A stretch of DNA of 38,568 bases from an uncultured Rhizobiaceae group bacterium (lineage in GTDB: Bacteria > Pseudomonadota > Alphaproteobacteria > Rhizobiales > Rhizobiaceae): positions 1 through 38,568 of the forward strand of contig CAJQPW010000106.1 of assembly GCA_905480295.1 (NCBI GenBank), given 5' to 3'. Under the pieces are notes generated by a model. It was not told where the DNA came from. It was given only the letters and a program-made list of their open reading frames with translations, and did not search any database. Below are positions 24,028-33,669 of the stretch, piece by piece. The stretch's first letter is position 1. Every line of letters begins with the position of its first letter. The position numbers and the translations under genes are program-made.

Positions 24028-24226
24028 GTTAGTGGGAGAGCGTGGTCCTTCAGGGACTGCCGCCGAAGGTGAAAACACCCATAATCTCTCAGGCAAAAGG
24101 ACCGCTAACGATGGGCTGAAAAGTCCCAGGCTCTCTGGAAAATCAGGCTGAATGCCTGCGCCGACGGTGTAAGTTTGAACCCTGATTGGGATCAGACGAG
24201 TCTCTCAGGCCAAGGACAGAGGGGAC
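24028..24226 (+). ncRNA. Tandem glycine riboswitch (gcvT motif)
   Basis: Two aptamers in a row. In the first, GTTAGTGG (24028-24035) pairs with CCGCTAAC (24102-24109) as P1, enclosing GGGAGAG, GCCGAAGG and the conserved ATCTCTCAGGCAAAAGGACC end. The second runs from about 24123, contains GCGCCGACGG and ends TCTCTCAGGCCAAGGACAGAG (to 24221). An outer pairing of GTCCC (24123-24127) with GGGAC (24222-24226) covers the GGGG that serves as ribosome site for gcvT, 10 bases before ATG 24235. This is consistent with control at translation start. The class is well established as a glycine sensor for gcv operons. Confidence 0.93.
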
Positions 24227-24234
24227 ATACCCGC

Positions 24235-25344
24235 ATGAGCGGGCGTGTGCCTTTGAACTGTCTGGAGCCTGTTTTGCAACATACCCCCTTATTCCAAACC
24301 CACATCGATGCCGGTGCAAAAATGGGCGAATTTGCCGGTTTTGACATGCCCCTGTTTTATCCGCTCGGTGTGATGAAAGAGCATGAGCATACCCGTGCGC
24401 ATGCCGGATTGTTTGATATCTCCCACATGGTCCATGTATCGCTGTCCGGCAAACAGGCCGCTGACCTGATCAGCCGGCTGTGCCCCTACCATGCCGGTCA
24501 GCAGCAGATCGGAACCGCCCGCTACACATTCATGCTGACCGAAAGTGCCGGCATCATTGATGATCTGATCGTCACCCGGCTTGAGGAAGAACGCTATCTG
24601 ATCGTTGCCAATGCGGGCTGCGCCGAAAAGGATGTCGCTCATATTTCGCAAACTGCTGACAGTTTTGATGTCGACATGACCATCATACCACGGGGCTTTC
24701 TGGCGCTGCAGGGGCCGGATGCAGAGGCTGTATTGGCGCAGCATTTTGATGTCCCTTCGATGGCCTTTCTGGCGGCGAACGAACCCCGTGATGGCTGGTT
24801 CCTTTCCCGCAGTGGTTATACCGGTGAAGACGGATTTGAGATTGCAATGCCCGTCGATGACTGCGTTGAATTTGCAAACACCCTGACGGCTGATGATCGG
24901 GTGGAATGGATCGGCCTCGGCGCACGCGACTCGCTGCGTCTGGAGGCGGGATTACCTCTATACGGACAGGACCTGTCGGAAGAGATCACCCCCCATGAGG
25001 CCGGAATTATCTGGGCGGTTCCCAAGGACCTGCGACAGGGCGGACCTTTCATTGGTGCCGACAGTCTTGCTGAAAAAATTGCCGCGGGCCGCAGCCGCAT
25101 GCGCGTGGCCCTGTTGCCGCAAGGCCGACCGGTTCGCGGTGGCGTGGAGCTGCAAGACGGCGACGACAATGTCATCGGTTTTGTTACCTCCGGCGGTTTT
25201 GGTCCGACGTTAAAGTCGCCAATGGCCATGGCGCTGGTCAATGTTGCCAATTCAGACGAGCCGATTTTCGCCGACATGCGCGGCAAAAAAATTCCCATGC
25301 AACGGGTCAAGTTCCCGTTCGTGCCCCACAATTACAAACGCTAA
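24235..25344 (+). CDS. gcvT: Glycine cleavage system T protein (aminomethyltransferase)
   Basis: 369 residues from ATG 24235, just behind the riboswitch with GGGG as ribosome site. Typical GcvT features are [20 protein letters not shown] near the start, [43 protein letters not shown] with the folate-site residues, and a C-terminal barrel ([20 protein letters not shown]). The protein takes the aminomethyl group from lipoyl-GcvH and makes methylene-THF and ammonia. It is first of three genes, gcvT-gcvH-gcvP; gcvL is not in the window. It also receives the glycine made by the two flavoproteins in this region. Confidence 0.96.
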   Translation: MSGRVPLNCLEPVLQHTPLFQTHIDAGAKMGEFAGFDMPLFYPLGVMKEHEHTRAHAGLFDISHMVHVSLSGKQAADLISRLCPYHAGQQQIGTARYTFMLTESAGIIDDLIVTRLEEERYLIVANAGCAEKDVAHISQTADSFDVDMTIIPRGFLALQGPDAEAVLAQHFDVPSMAFLAANEPRDGWFLSRSGYTGEDGFEIAMPVDDCVEFANTLTADDRVEWIGLGARDSLRLEAGLPLYGQDLSEEITPHEAGIIWAVPKDLRQGGPFIGADSLAEKIAAGRSRMRVALLPQGRPVRGGVELQDGDDNVIGFVTSGGFGPTLKSPMAMALVNVANSDEPIFADMRGKKIPMQRVKFPFVPHNYKR

Positions 25345-25354
25345 GGAGTTCATT

Positions 25355-25723
25355 ATGAGCAAAATCTATTACACCGACGAACACGAATGGCTGAAGGTTG
25401 AGGACGGTGTGGCAACTGTTGGAATTACCGATCATGCGCAGGAACAGCTGGGTGATCTGGTGTTTGTGGAACTGCCGGATGTCGGTACTGAACTGGAGCA
25501 GGGCGATGATGGTGTTGTCGTTGAATCGGTAAAAGCCGCGTCCGACGTTTATGCTCCGGCTTCCGGCACCGTGGTTGCTGTCAACGAAGAGCTCAACAAC
25601 AACGCGCCGCTGGTCAATGCCAGCGCCGAAAACGATGGCTGGCTCTACAAGCTCAAGCTTACTGACGCCGATCAGTTGGACGAATTGCTTGATCTCGACG
25701 CCTACAAAGCCCTGATTTCCTAA
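25355..25723 (+). CDS. gcvH: Glycine cleavage system H protein
   Basis: 122 residues, usual length, with AAGGAG eight bases upstream and a 10-base gap from gcv[21 protein letters not shown] is the classic N-terminus. The lipoylated lysine is Lys60 in VESVKAAS, on the expected hairpin. It shuttles the aminomethyl intermediate between GcvP, GcvT and the L protein in the cytoplasm. Confidence 0.97.
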   Translation: MSKIYYTDEHEWLKVEDGVATVGITDHAQEQLGDLVFVELPDVGTELEQGDDGVVVESVKAASDVYAPASGTVVAVNEELNNNAPLVNASAENDGWLYKLKLTDADQLDELLDLDAYKALIS

Positions 25724-25750
25724 CCGACCTATTGCCGAAAGAAAAAGATC

Positions 25751-28561
25751 ATGACCGAGTTTTCACCGTTTCTTGCCAGACATCTGGGACCATCAGTTGC
25801 TGACCAACGCAAGATGCTCAACGCGCTGGACATGGTATCCATGGATGCCCTGCTGACGCAGACCGTGCCGGATTCCATTCGCATGGACGGTGACCTCGAG
25901 ATTCCAGATGGCGTCTCGGAAGAATTGGCATTGGCCGAAATTGCCGAGAAACTGGGTCGCAACCAGGTTGCCAAGGCCATGATCGGGCAGGGCTATCACG
26001 GCACCCATGTGCCCCCGGTCATTCAGCGCAATCTGCTGGAAAATCCCGGCTGGTATACGAGCTATACGCCCTATCAGCCCGAGATTTCCCAGGGCCGACT
26101 GGAAATGCTGTTTCATTTTCAGACGCTGGTTGCTGAATTGACGGGCTTGCCTGTTGCCAATGCGTCGCTGCTTGACGAATCGACGGCGGTTGCCGAAGCA
26201 GCTGGAATGGCGTTTCGCCATCATCGCGGCAAACGGCCCCGCATCGTGGTTGCAAACCCACTCCATCCACAAACCCTGGATGTGTTGAACACGCGGGCAT
26301 CGACGGCAGATTATGCAATCGATGTTGAAATGGGTGGCGCAGAGGCGCTGGGTGATGATGTTGCGGCAATTATCCTGCAGCTTCCAGATACATCCGGCGT
26401 GATCTCCGATCCCGCGGCGGTTGTGGCAGCGGCGAAGGCAGCAGGGGCGCTGGTCATTGTATCTGCTGATCCAATGGCGCTGGTCTTGCTGCAGGAGCCG
26501 GGGACATGGGGAGCCGATATCTGTGTTGGTTCCATGCAGCGCTTTGGTGTCCCGCTCGGCAATGGGGGCCCCCACGCTGCTTATATGGCAGTAACATCCG
26601 GCCTGACCCGCCTGCTGCCGGGCCGTCTGGTGGGGCAGTCCATCGATCAACAGGGACGGCCTGCCTATCGCCTTGCGCTGCAAACCCGTGAACAACACAT
26701 CCGGCGTGAAAAAGCGACGTCGAATATCTGCACGGCCCAGGCATTGCTGGCCAATATGGCGGCAGCCTATGCAATCTGGCATGGACCAGCCGGGCTGACC
26801 GAAATTGCCACCCGCATCCATGGTTTTGCCGGGCGGTTTGCCAACGCGCTTGCAACAGCTGGTCATGATGTTGCGTCCAGCTATTTTGATACGATTACGG
26901 TGGAAATGAAGGGGCAGGCCGAGGCCCTCGCGAAGGCGGCCCAGGAGCAGGACTTCTTGCTTCGCGTGATCGACCAGAACACGGTTTCGGTTGCGTTTGA
27001 TGAAACGACCGTTGAGACCGACCTGCAGACCCTTTGTGAAATTTTTGGCGTGACGGCTGCCGACAATGCACCATCCACATTGCCCAATTCCAGACAGGCT
27101 GAAAATTTTCTTTCGCAGGAAATTTTCCACGATCACCGGTCGGAAACGGAGATGATGCGGTTGTTGCGGAAACTCTCGGACCGGGACCTTGCGCTGGACC
27201 GTGCCATGATTCCCCTCGGCTCCTGCACGATGAAACTGAATGCAGCGGCTGAAATGATGCCGGTGACATGGGACGTGGCCGGAAATATCCATCCCTTTGC
27301 ACCCGATTCTCACAGATTGGGATACCGGGCGATAATTGATGATCTGGATGACTGGCTCAGCGAAATTACCGGGTTTGCCAAATCTACGCTGCAACCCAAT
27401 GCGGGCAGCCAGGGAGAATATGCCGGTCTGCTGGCGATCCGCTCCTATCACGAGGGTCGCAACGAAGGGCACCGTAATATCTGCATCATCCCCGCGTCGG
27501 CCCATGGTACCAATCCAGCCTCTGCCCAGATGGCCGGATATGATGTGGTCGTTGTGAAGTGTAACGACGAAGGCGACGTATCGCTCAGCGATCTGAAGCT
27601 TAAGGCTGAGAAATATTCAGACAATCTGGCGGCCCTGATGATCACCTATCCGTCGACTCACGGTGTTTTTGAGGCCGGGATTGTCGAAATCTGCGACGTT
27701 GTCCACAGCCATGGTGGTCAGGTCTATCTTGATGGCGCCAACCTGAATGCGATGGTTGGCATAGCCAGACCCGGCGATATTGGTGCGGATGTCTGCCACA
27801 TGAATTTGCACAAGACCTTCTGCATTCCCCACGGGGGAGGCGGGCCGGGCGTGGGCCCGATTGGCGTTGCCGCTCACCTGGTTCCGCACCTGCCGGGCCA
27901 TGTTGAATCGGGGACTGATGGTGCGGTCAGCGCAGCACCGGACGGGTCGGCGTCGATCCTGCCCATTTCCTGGATGTATATCCGCATGCTGGGGGGGGGC
28001 GGATTGCGCAAGGCCAGCGAAGTCGCCATTCTTAACGCCAATTATATTGCCACCCGTCTGAGCGACCATTACCCGATTTTGTTTACCGGCAAGAATGGTC
28101 AATGCGCCCATGAATGCATTGTCGACGTGCGGGTGCTCAAGGATCGTGCCGGTGTCAGCGTTGACGATGTCGCAAAGCGTTTGATCGATTATGGATTCCA
28201 CGCACCAACCATGAGCTGGCCGGTGGCGGGCACATTGATGGTGGAGCCGACGGAGTCGGAACCGCTTTCGGAAATTGACCGTTTTGTCGATGCCATGATC
28301 GCGATTGCGCAAGAGGCGGCGCGGATTGAATCCGGTGAATGGCCGGCCGATGATAACCCGTTGCACAACGCACCGCATACGGCGCAGGATCTGATGTCAG
28401 ACGCGTGGAGCCATCCCTATCCCCGCAGTCTCGCGGCCTATCCTGCCGGTGTTGATGCTGCTGCAAAATATTGGGCACCGGTGGGCCGTGTGGATAATGT
28501 TCACGGCGACCGCAATCTGGTGTGCACTTGTCCTCCGATTGAAGACCTCGCCGTCGGATAA
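25751..28561 (+). CDS. gcvP: Glycine dehydrogenase (decarboxylating), P protein
   Basis: 936 residues, the full-length homodimeric type rather than the split P1/P2 form. The N-terminus [20 protein letters not shown], the middle [13 protein letters not shown] and the PLP-lysine region [20 protein letters not shown] are all present. It decarboxylates glycine and loads the aminomethyl group on GcvH. It starts 27 bases after gcvH and ends the operon. A run of nine G at 27991-27999 (codons for Gly-Gly-Gly) is kept in frame. A hairpin follows the stop. Confidence 0.97.
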   Translation: MTEFSPFLARHLGPSVADQRKMLNALDMVSMDALLTQTVPDSIRMDGDLEIPDGVSEELALAEIAEKLGRNQVAKAMIGQGYHGTHVPPVIQRNLLENPGWYTSYTPYQPEISQGRLEMLFHFQTLVAELTGLPVANASLLDESTAVAEAAGMAFRHHRGKRPRIVVANPLHPQTLDVLNTRASTADYAIDVEMGGAEALGDDVAAIILQLPDTSGVISDPAAVVAAAKAAGALVIVSADPMALVLLQEPGTWGADICVGSMQRFGVPLGNGGPHAAYMAVTSGLTRLLPGRLVGQSIDQQGRPAYRLALQTREQHIRREKATSNICTAQALLANMAAAYAIWHGPAGLTEIATRIHGFAGRFANALATAGHDVASSYFDTITVEMKGQAEALAKAAQEQDFLLRVIDQNTVSVAFDETTVETDLQTLCEIFGVTAADNAPSTLPNSRQAENFLSQEIFHDHRSETEMMRLLRKLSDRDLALDRAMIPLGSCTMKLNAAAEMMPVTWDVAGNIHPFAPDSHRLGYRAIIDDLDDWLSEITGFAKSTLQPNAGSQGEYAGLLAIRSYHEGRNEGHRNICIIPASAHGTNPASAQMAGYDVVVVKCNDEGDVSLSDLKLKAEKYSDNLAALMITYPSTHGVFEAGIVEICDVVHSHGGQVYLDGANLNAMVGIARPGDIGADVCHMNLHKTFCIPHGGGGPGVGPIGVAAHLVPHLPGHVESGTDGAVSAAPDGSASILPISWMYIRMLGGGGLRKASEVAILNANYIATRLSDHYPILFTGKNGQCAHECIVDVRVLKDRAGVSVDDVAKRLIDYGFHAPTMSWPVAGTLMVEPTESEPLSEIDRFVDAMIAIAQEAARIESGEWPADDNPLHNAPHTAQDLMSDAWSHPYPRSLAAYPAGVDAAAKYWAPVGRVDNVHGDRNLVCTCPPIEDLAVG

Positions 28562-28593
28562 TCGGTCCCAGTTCAACCAATTCAAAGCCCCTG

Positions 28594-28618
28594 AGAGGGC
28601 GCCAATTTGGCGCTCCCC
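28594..28618 (+). terminator. Hairpin after gcvP
   Basis: GAGGGCGCC and GGCGCTCCCC around an AATTT loop form a stem of about 9 bp some 35 bases after the gcvP stop. No T-run follows, so termination strength is doubtful. Confidence 0.4.
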
Positions 28619-28688
28619 AGGCATTATACAAGATTGTTCCAGATTGATCAGAAATGATGCTTGGATCGGTTGAGATTGTGCTAAGCCG

Positions 28689-28717
28689 AAAAAAAACAAA
28701 GCCGATCTGGAATCGGC
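28689..28717 (-). terminator. Minus-strand intrinsic terminator in front of the desaturase gene
   Basis: Read on the minus strand, GCCGAT (28717-28712), TCCAG, ATCGGC (28706-28701), then TTTGTTTTTTTT form a clear stem-loop plus T-tract. The nearest minus-strand gene in the right sense starts beyond the desaturase, so it would stop antisense transcripts from running into gcvP. Confidence 0.6.
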
Positions 28718-28736
28718 TCAGGGGAGCGTCAGGCTT

Positions 28737-29741
28737 TTGAACAAGGATAAGATCTGGGGCCCACGCCTCGCGACCTATCGTGCGACCAACAACGGAAGGG
28801 CATCGCTGGAGCTGGGCATTACGCTCGTTCCGTTTGTTGTCCTGTATGCGGCGATGATTTGGTCGCTCTCAGTCGGCTATTGGCTGACACTGCTTTTGGC
28901 GCTGCCCACCGCAGCGATGTTGGTGCGGATGTTCGCCATCCAGCACGATTGCGGGCATGGGGCGTTCTGGAGCAGCAAAAGAGCGAATGACTGGCTGGGC
29001 CGTTTCATCGGTGTTTTGACGTTTACCGCTTATGACGACTGGCGGCGCGAACATGCGCTGCACCACTCCTGCTCAGGCAATCTCGACCGGCGCGGATTTG
29101 GCGACATCGCCACGCTGACCGTGCGCGAATATTGTGCGTTGAGCAAAGTGCAGAGATTGGGATACTGGCTGTATCGTCACCCTGTCGTGCTGTTCGGATT
29201 GGGACCGTCCTGGCTGTTTCTTCTGCGTCATCGGTGGCCGTCCAGTAAGACCAACAACATGATGCCCTTACTGTCCACGCATTCAACCAATATCGGTATC
29301 GTTTTGATTTCGGTGGCTTTGATATGGCTGATCGGGTGGAAAGCCTTCTTGATGGTTCAGGTTCCGGTGATTGTGCTGGCGGCTTCGGTCGGTGTCTGGC
29401 TGTTCTATATTCAACATCAGTTTGATGAGACCCATTGGGAAAACAATCCGGACTGGCAACGCGAGCATGCGGCGCTGCATGGCAGTTCCTATTATGATCT
29501 GCCCCAACCGCTGATGTGGTTGACGGGTAATCTGGGAATTCACCACGTCCACCACCTCTCCAGCGGCATTCCCTTTCACAAATTGCCGAGGGTGATGCGT
29601 GATTATCCTGAACTGAAGGACATCAATCGGCTGACCCTTTGGCGCAGCCTGCGGTGTGTTCCGCTGACGCTTTGGGATGAAGAAAAAAAGGCACTGATTT
29701 CGTTTCGCCAGCGCCGCCGCGCTGCGCTGGCAAGCGTCTAG
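28737..29741 (+). CDS. Membrane fatty acid desaturase (DesA/omega-6 type)
   Basis: 334 residues from a TTG start at 28737. The frame has no ATG upstream before a stop, and the next in-frame ATG is near residue 39, so TTG with GGGGAG upstream is the best choice. The three histidine boxes are HDCGH, HALHH and HHVHH. The ATYRATNNGRASLELGIT start, GLGPSWLFLLRHRWP and GSSYYDLPQPLMWLTGNLGI are typical of the alphaproteobacterial family. It is an inner-membrane di-iron enzyme that inserts double bonds in acyl chains. The gene is unrelated in sequence class to the desaturase at 20647 apart from the fold. It converges on the dioxygenase gene. Confidence 0.87.
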   Translation: MNKDKIWGPRLATYRATNNGRASLELGITLVPFVVLYAAMIWSLSVGYWLTLLLALPTAAMLVRMFAIQHDCGHGAFWSSKRANDWLGRFIGVLTFTAYDDWRREHALHHSCSGNLDRRGFGDIATLTVREYCALSKVQRLGYWLYRHPVVLFGLGPSWLFLLRHRWPSSKTNNMMPLLSTHSTNIGIVLISVALIWLIGWKAFLMVQVPVIVLAASVGVWLFYIQHQFDETHWENNPDWQREHAALHGSSYYDLPQPLMWLTGNLGIHHVHHLSSGIPFHKLPRVMRDYPELKDINRLTLWRSLRCVPLTLWDEEKKALISFRQRRRAALASV

Positions 29742-29759
29742 GGGCACTGCTGCTGATAA

Positions 29760-30542
29760 TCAGGCGTTGGCCCAGGTGTCCTTGCGCAGCTTCTCCAGTC
29801 GCGCGTGACGTTCCACCGCTTCCTTCTGCATCACCCCGGAGGCAAACTGATCCGGTTTGTAATGGCCAAAGTGATCGACACCGCGCACCAGCGTGGCGGT
29901 GTCGAGATCATGCAGGGTCTGCCGGGCAGACGGATCGATATACTGAACATTGAATCCGATACGCCGGTCGTCGCTGGCATTCGGCATCGACGCGTGCAGG
30001 GTCCAGCCATGGTGGAAGCTGGCCTCACCCGGTTGCAGCGGGCACATTTGGGCATTGTCTTCAGCGACACCCTCAACCGACTGTCCACGGAACAGGACAT
30101 TGGAGGTGTCAGCGGTGTCGGTGTGTTCCAGTTTCCCCTGCGTGTGACTGCCGGGAACCATCCGCATGCAGCCGGATACCGGCGTTGCCGGCGACAGCGC
30201 CAGCCACATGGAAACCTGCCGGTCATTTGACAGGCCCCAATAGGTCAGATCCTGATGCCAGCTGACATGGGATGGAGAATGGGCTTCCTTGATGATGTAG
30301 GTGACATCAAACAGCATGATGTTCGGCCCAAGCAATTGTTCCACCACGTCCAAAACCCGTGGCGCCGTGGCAAGATCGGCTGCGAAATCAAGCAGCGTGT
30401 GCATTTTCGATCGATAATGCTGATCGCCAAATTGCTGTTCGACGTGTTCCAACTGCCTGCGGTGGCGTGCAGCTGCAGCGCCATCAATGCAGGCTACCGG
30501 AGCCACGTAACCGTTGGTCTGATAGTCTAGAGCAAGAGACAT
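29760..30542 (-). CDS. Phytanoyl-CoA dioxygenase-family Fe(II)/2-oxoglutarate oxygenase
   Basis: 260 residues from ATG 30542, with a GGGGG ribosome site; a longer frame upstream runs into the preceding gene. The iron ligands look intact: His96 and Asp98 in VSWHQDLTYWG and a distal His183 in WTLHASMPN, with an arginine at 193/194 suited to 2-oxoglutarate. SMWLALSPATPVSGCMRMVP and VPGSHTQGKLEHT are typical of PhyH-like proteins. It is last in the mttB2-cupin-flavoprotein operon, 28 bases after the flavoprotein stop. In this operon it may hydroxylate an onium compound or its product, as ectoine hydroxylase of the same superfamily does. That is inference. Confidence 0.83.
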   Translation of the reverse strand: MSLALDYQTNGYVAPVACIDGAAAARHRRQLEHVEQQFGDQHYRSKMHTLLDFAADLATAPRVLDVVEQLLGPNIMLFDVTYIIKEAHSPSHVSWHQDLTYWGLSNDRQVSMWLALSPATPVSGCMRMVPGSHTQGKLEHTDTADTSNVLFRGQSVEGVAEDNAQMCPLQPGEASFHHGWTLHASMPNASDDRRIGFNVQYIDPSARQTLHDLDTATLVRGVDHFGHYKPDQFASGVMQKEAVERHARLEKLRKDTWANA

Positions 30543-30570
30543 GACGACCCCCTTTCCTTTGCCGGATACT

Positions 30571-33045
30571 TTACGAAAAATCACCCCGCATGCGTTTACC
30601 CATCGGATCGAACGGTGGCTCGTCCTGAACAATTGCAGCACACATGTCACCGATGATTTCGACCCTCAGCCCCTGTTCGCGGGCGGCGGCGAGATGCTCG
30701 GTTGGAATATAGCCGGTGGCCAGAGACTGTTCGACATGGTGACCATACCCCCCTGATGTCACCCAGCCGATCACGTCATCACCCAGAAAGATCGGTTCAT
30801 CACCGATACAGTCGGCGTCGACGGCACCGGTCACCTCAATGCAAATGCGGGTCAACGGCGGGTTCTCCGCATGGGCAAAGACCCCATCGCGTCCCACGAA
30901 TGTGTTTTTCTTTTTTGACACAAAACGGTCGAGACCGGCTTCAAACGGGCTGTAGATCGGGCGGAACTCGCGGAACCAGGTGCCAAAATGTTTTTCCAGC
31001 CGCATGTTCAACAGCGCGCGCATGCCGAATGGCTTAATCGCAAATTCCTCACCGGCCGCGACGATGCCTGCATACAGGCGGCGGACATATTCGGGCTCGA
31101 CCCAGATTTCATAACCCAGATCACCACTATAGGAGATGCGGTTCACCATGGCGGGAACGGAGGCAATTGTCGTCTCCCGGTAATCCATGAACTTGAAAGC
31201 TTCGTTGGATACGTCTTCGTCGGTCAGCCCGGCCAGAACCTTTTGCGCGTTGGGACCGGCAATCGAGAGACCAAGCAGGCCAAGATTGATGTTTCTGATC
31301 CGCACCGAACCATCATCCGGCAGGTGCTCTTCAAACCAGCGCATGTGATAGATCTGCGCCTGGCTTGATCCCCACATCTGGAATCGTTCATTGCCGATAT
31401 TGGGACCAGCGCGGTCCACACCGGCGGCAGCGATTGTGAAATCGCCATTGATCTTGCCCTCGTTTGTCACCATGGAGGTCAGGGCCAGTCGTCCTTCGCG
31501 GGGAATGAAATTCGTCATGATCATCGACAGCCATTCGCGGGCTCCGGGGCCGGTGATCTCATATTTGGCGAAGTTTGAGATGTCGGTATATCCGACATTG
31601 TTGCGGCAATTTTGAACTTCGGCTTTCACGTGTTCAAAGTCATTGGACCGGTGGAATGAAAACACGTCCTCGGCTTTGACCCCGTCTGGCGCAAACCACA
31701 ACGGGGTTTCCAGACCCCATGAATCACCCATCACGGCACCATTGGCGCAATGGATGTCGTAGAGAGGTGTCGTCTGGTGCGGGCGGGCCGCTGGCAGTTC
31801 CTCATTGGGAAAGCGAATGCGGAAGCGCCTTGAATAGTTTTCCCGCACCTTTGCGTTTGTGTAGTCGCGCGTGACCTGCGGTCCGAAACGGGAAACATCC
31901 ATGCCCCAGATGTCGTAGCCCGGATCGCCGTTCACCATCCATTGCGACAGGGCCAGTCCGACGCCGCCGCCTTGTGAGAATCCGGCCATAACGGCGCAGG
32001 CCGTCCAGTAGTTGGGCACGCCCCGCACCGGGCCAACAAGGGGATTGCCGTCTGGGGCAAAGGTGAAGGGTCCGTTGACGATCCGCCTGATTCCGGCCCT
32101 TTCAAAGGCGGGGAAATGCTTGAAGCCCACTTCCAGCGATGGCGCGATCCGGTCAAGATCGGGGTTCAGCAGTTCCTGGGCAAAGTCCCAGGGTGTATCC
32201 TTTGGCGACCAAGGCGTGGCTTGTTTTTCATAGGTGCCCAGCAACATGCCGTCGCGTTCCTGGCGGATATAGATCTCGCCGGAGAAGTCGATTGCATGGA
32301 TCACTTCTTTGCCGGTGGTTTCGTTGATTGCGGCCACTTCCGGCATGGCTTCAGTGAGCAGATAGTGGTGCTCCATTGCCAGAACCGGCAGTTCAATGCC
32401 GACCATGCGCCCGACTTCACGGGCCCAGAGGCCACCGGCATTGACCACATGATCAGCCGTCATCGTGCCCTTGTTGGTTGTAATCTGCCAGACTGATTTG
32501 CCGGCATCCCAGTGCAATTCTTCAACCTTGCACTGAAGCTCGATATCGGCGCCCCCCAAACGGGCGGATTTGGCGTAGGCATTGGTGGTTCCATAGGGAT
32601 CAAGGTGACCCTCTACCGGATCCCACATCGCACCGACGAAATATTCCTCCTCCAGCAACGGCAGCAGTTCCTTGGCCTCGGCGGTGGAAATGATCTCGGT
32701 ATCCATGCCGAGATACCGTCCCCGGGCATGGCTCATTTTTAACCATTCCAGTCGGTCTTTGTTTTCTGCCAGCGCCACGCCACCGGTCAGGTGCAGACCA
32801 CATTTTTCACCGGAGATTTTTTCCAACTCGTCATAAAGCTCGATGGTATAGGCCTGAAGTTTCGCAACATTGGGGTCACCGTTCAGGGTGTGAAAACCAC
32901 CGGCAGCATGCCAGGTCGATCCGCAGGTCAGTTGATCGCGTTCCAGCAATACGACATCTTTCCACCCGGCTTTGGTCAGGTGAAACAGAACGGAACAGCC
33001 AACCACACCGCCTCCAATTACAACGGCCTGTGCGTGAGACTTCAT
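30571..33045 (-). CDS. Dimethylglycine/sarcosine dehydrogenase-type flavoprotein (DAO-GcvT fusion), DMGDH2
   Basis: 824 residues from ATG 33045, with CTGGAG upstream, four bases after the cupin stop. The order is DAO/FAD domain (VVIGGGVVG at 8-16; GSTWHAAGG with flavin-linking His46), FAO_M segment, then GcvT and GcvT-C domains (SYSGDLGYEIWVEPEYVRRL; KPFGMRALLNMRLEKHFG). The layout equals DMGDH1 at 863, but the two differ widely, so they are paralogues rather than a recent duplication. It most likely removes a methyl from a secondary or tertiary amine as methylene-THF. Membership in the mttB2 operon ties it to whatever substrate that methyltransferase handles. Confidence 0.88.
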   Translation of the reverse strand: MKSHAQAVVIGGGVVGCSVLFHLTKAGWKDVVLLERDQLTCGSTWHAAGGFHTLNGDPNVAKLQAYTIELYDELEKISGEKCGLHLTGGVALAENKDRLEWLKMSHARGRYLGMDTEIISTAEAKELLPLLEEEYFVGAMWDPVEGHLDPYGTTNAYAKSARLGGADIELQCKVEELHWDAGKSVWQITTNKGTMTADHVVNAGGLWAREVGRMVGIELPVLAMEHHYLLTEAMPEVAAINETTGKEVIHAIDFSGEIYIRQERDGMLLGTYEKQATPWSPKDTPWDFAQELLNPDLDRIAPSLEVGFKHFPAFERAGIRRIVNGPFTFAPDGNPLVGPVRGVPNYWTACAVMAGFSQGGGVGLALSQWMVNGDPGYDIWGMDVSRFGPQVTRDYTNAKVRENYSRRFRIRFPNEELPAARPHQTTPLYDIHCANGAVMGDSWGLETPLWFAPDGVKAEDVFSFHRSNDFEHVKAEVQNCRNNVGYTDISNFAKYEITGPGAREWLSMIMTNFIPREGRLALTSMVTNEGKINGDFTIAAAGVDRAGPNIGNERFQMWGSSQAQIYHMRWFEEHLPDDGSVRIRNINLGLLGLSIAGPNAQKVLAGLTDEDVSNEAFKFMDYRETTIASVPAMVNRISYSGDLGYEIWVEPEYVRRLYAGIVAAGEEFAIKPFGMRALLNMRLEKHFGTWFREFRPIYSPFEAGLDRFVSKKKNTFVGRDGVFAHAENPPLTRICIEVTGAVDADCIGDEPIFLGDDVIGWVTSGGYGHHVEQSLATGYIPTEHLAAAREQGLRVEIIGDMCAAIVQDEPPFDPMGKRMRGDFS

Positions 33046-33049
33046 CTTT

Positions 33050-33667
33050 TTATTCTCCAGTTTTGGGGCCCGTGCCCACATATGAATAGGTGCCATAATC
33101 GACTTCACCAGCCCATACCCAAACGGCAATCAGGGCGCTGTCGATGGTTCGGCTGGCATGGGGTTGAAAGGATGCATGATGCATGCGGTCACCGGGGCCG
33201 CGCATGCAATAGAGCTCATCCCCCTTCATCCACTCGGCTTCGCCTGCAATCTGCACGAACAGTTCTTCAGCTGCATGGGTTCGGATGATGTAATCGGTGT
33301 TAGCGGTTTGCGCGAAGAGGCCGACCCGACAGCTGTCGTCGAATATCATGCCGAGAGCGCCGATCAACTCTACAGTCTGCATTTTCAAGGCGACATCGGC
33401 GCTTATCCGCCCATCATCATAGCCGGAATAGTGCCAGGAAAGCTGATCGAGAACCGGGAGTATCTGCGTGGTGCAGGGCAGGCCATTGGGGTCATGCAAC
33501 AGGTTTTCGATGGCAGTATTGGTGTCCAGCACAGCCGGTTCTGATACAGGTGAAGACCCGGCATGCCGCCTCAGTGCTGCTGCACCGATGGTTGCGATCT
33601 CTTCCTGACCGGATGCCAGTACATCGGCCAGAGCAGAAAACAGAGGTGACAGATCAAGCTGCGCCAT
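33050..33667 (-). CDS. Cupin of the DMSP-lyase (DddL/DddQ-like) family
   Basis: 205 residues from ATG 33667, which follows the mttB2 stop (TGACAATG), so it is translationally coupled. The C-terminal cupin has THAAEELFVQIAGEAEWMKG and GPGDRMHHASFQPHASRT, typical of the DMSP-lyase family. By my recollection of DddQ, Tyr126, His131, Glu135 and His170 match Tyr120, His125, Glu129 and His163, but the position of Tyr131 is Phe137 here. That change at a metal/catalytic residue means DMSP lyase activity is not assured; it may act on another onium compound. It has no signal peptide. The N-terminal helices are usual for the family. Confidence 0.72.
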   Translation of the reverse strand: MAQLDLSPLFSALADVLASGQEEIATIGAAALRRHAGSSPVSEPAVLDTNTAIENLLHDPNGLPCTTQILPVLDQLSWHYSGYDDGRISADVALKMQTVELIGALGMIFDDSCRVGLFAQTANTDYIIRTHAAEELFVQIAGEAEWMKGDELYCMRGPGDRMHHASFQPHASRTIDSALIAVWVWAGEVDYGTYSYVGTGPKTGE

Positions 33668-33669
33668 TG

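Noticed and set aside
25793..27505. 570-codon minus-strand open frame over gcvP
   Set aside because: It is antisense to a strongly conserved gcvP, its translation resembles no protein family and it has atypical composition. It is a shadow of the high-GC coding strand.
863..33045. The two DMGDH genes as a recent duplication or composite transposon ends
   Set aside because: They share architecture but differ strongly in residue sequence, and no inverted repeats or transposase lie near them.
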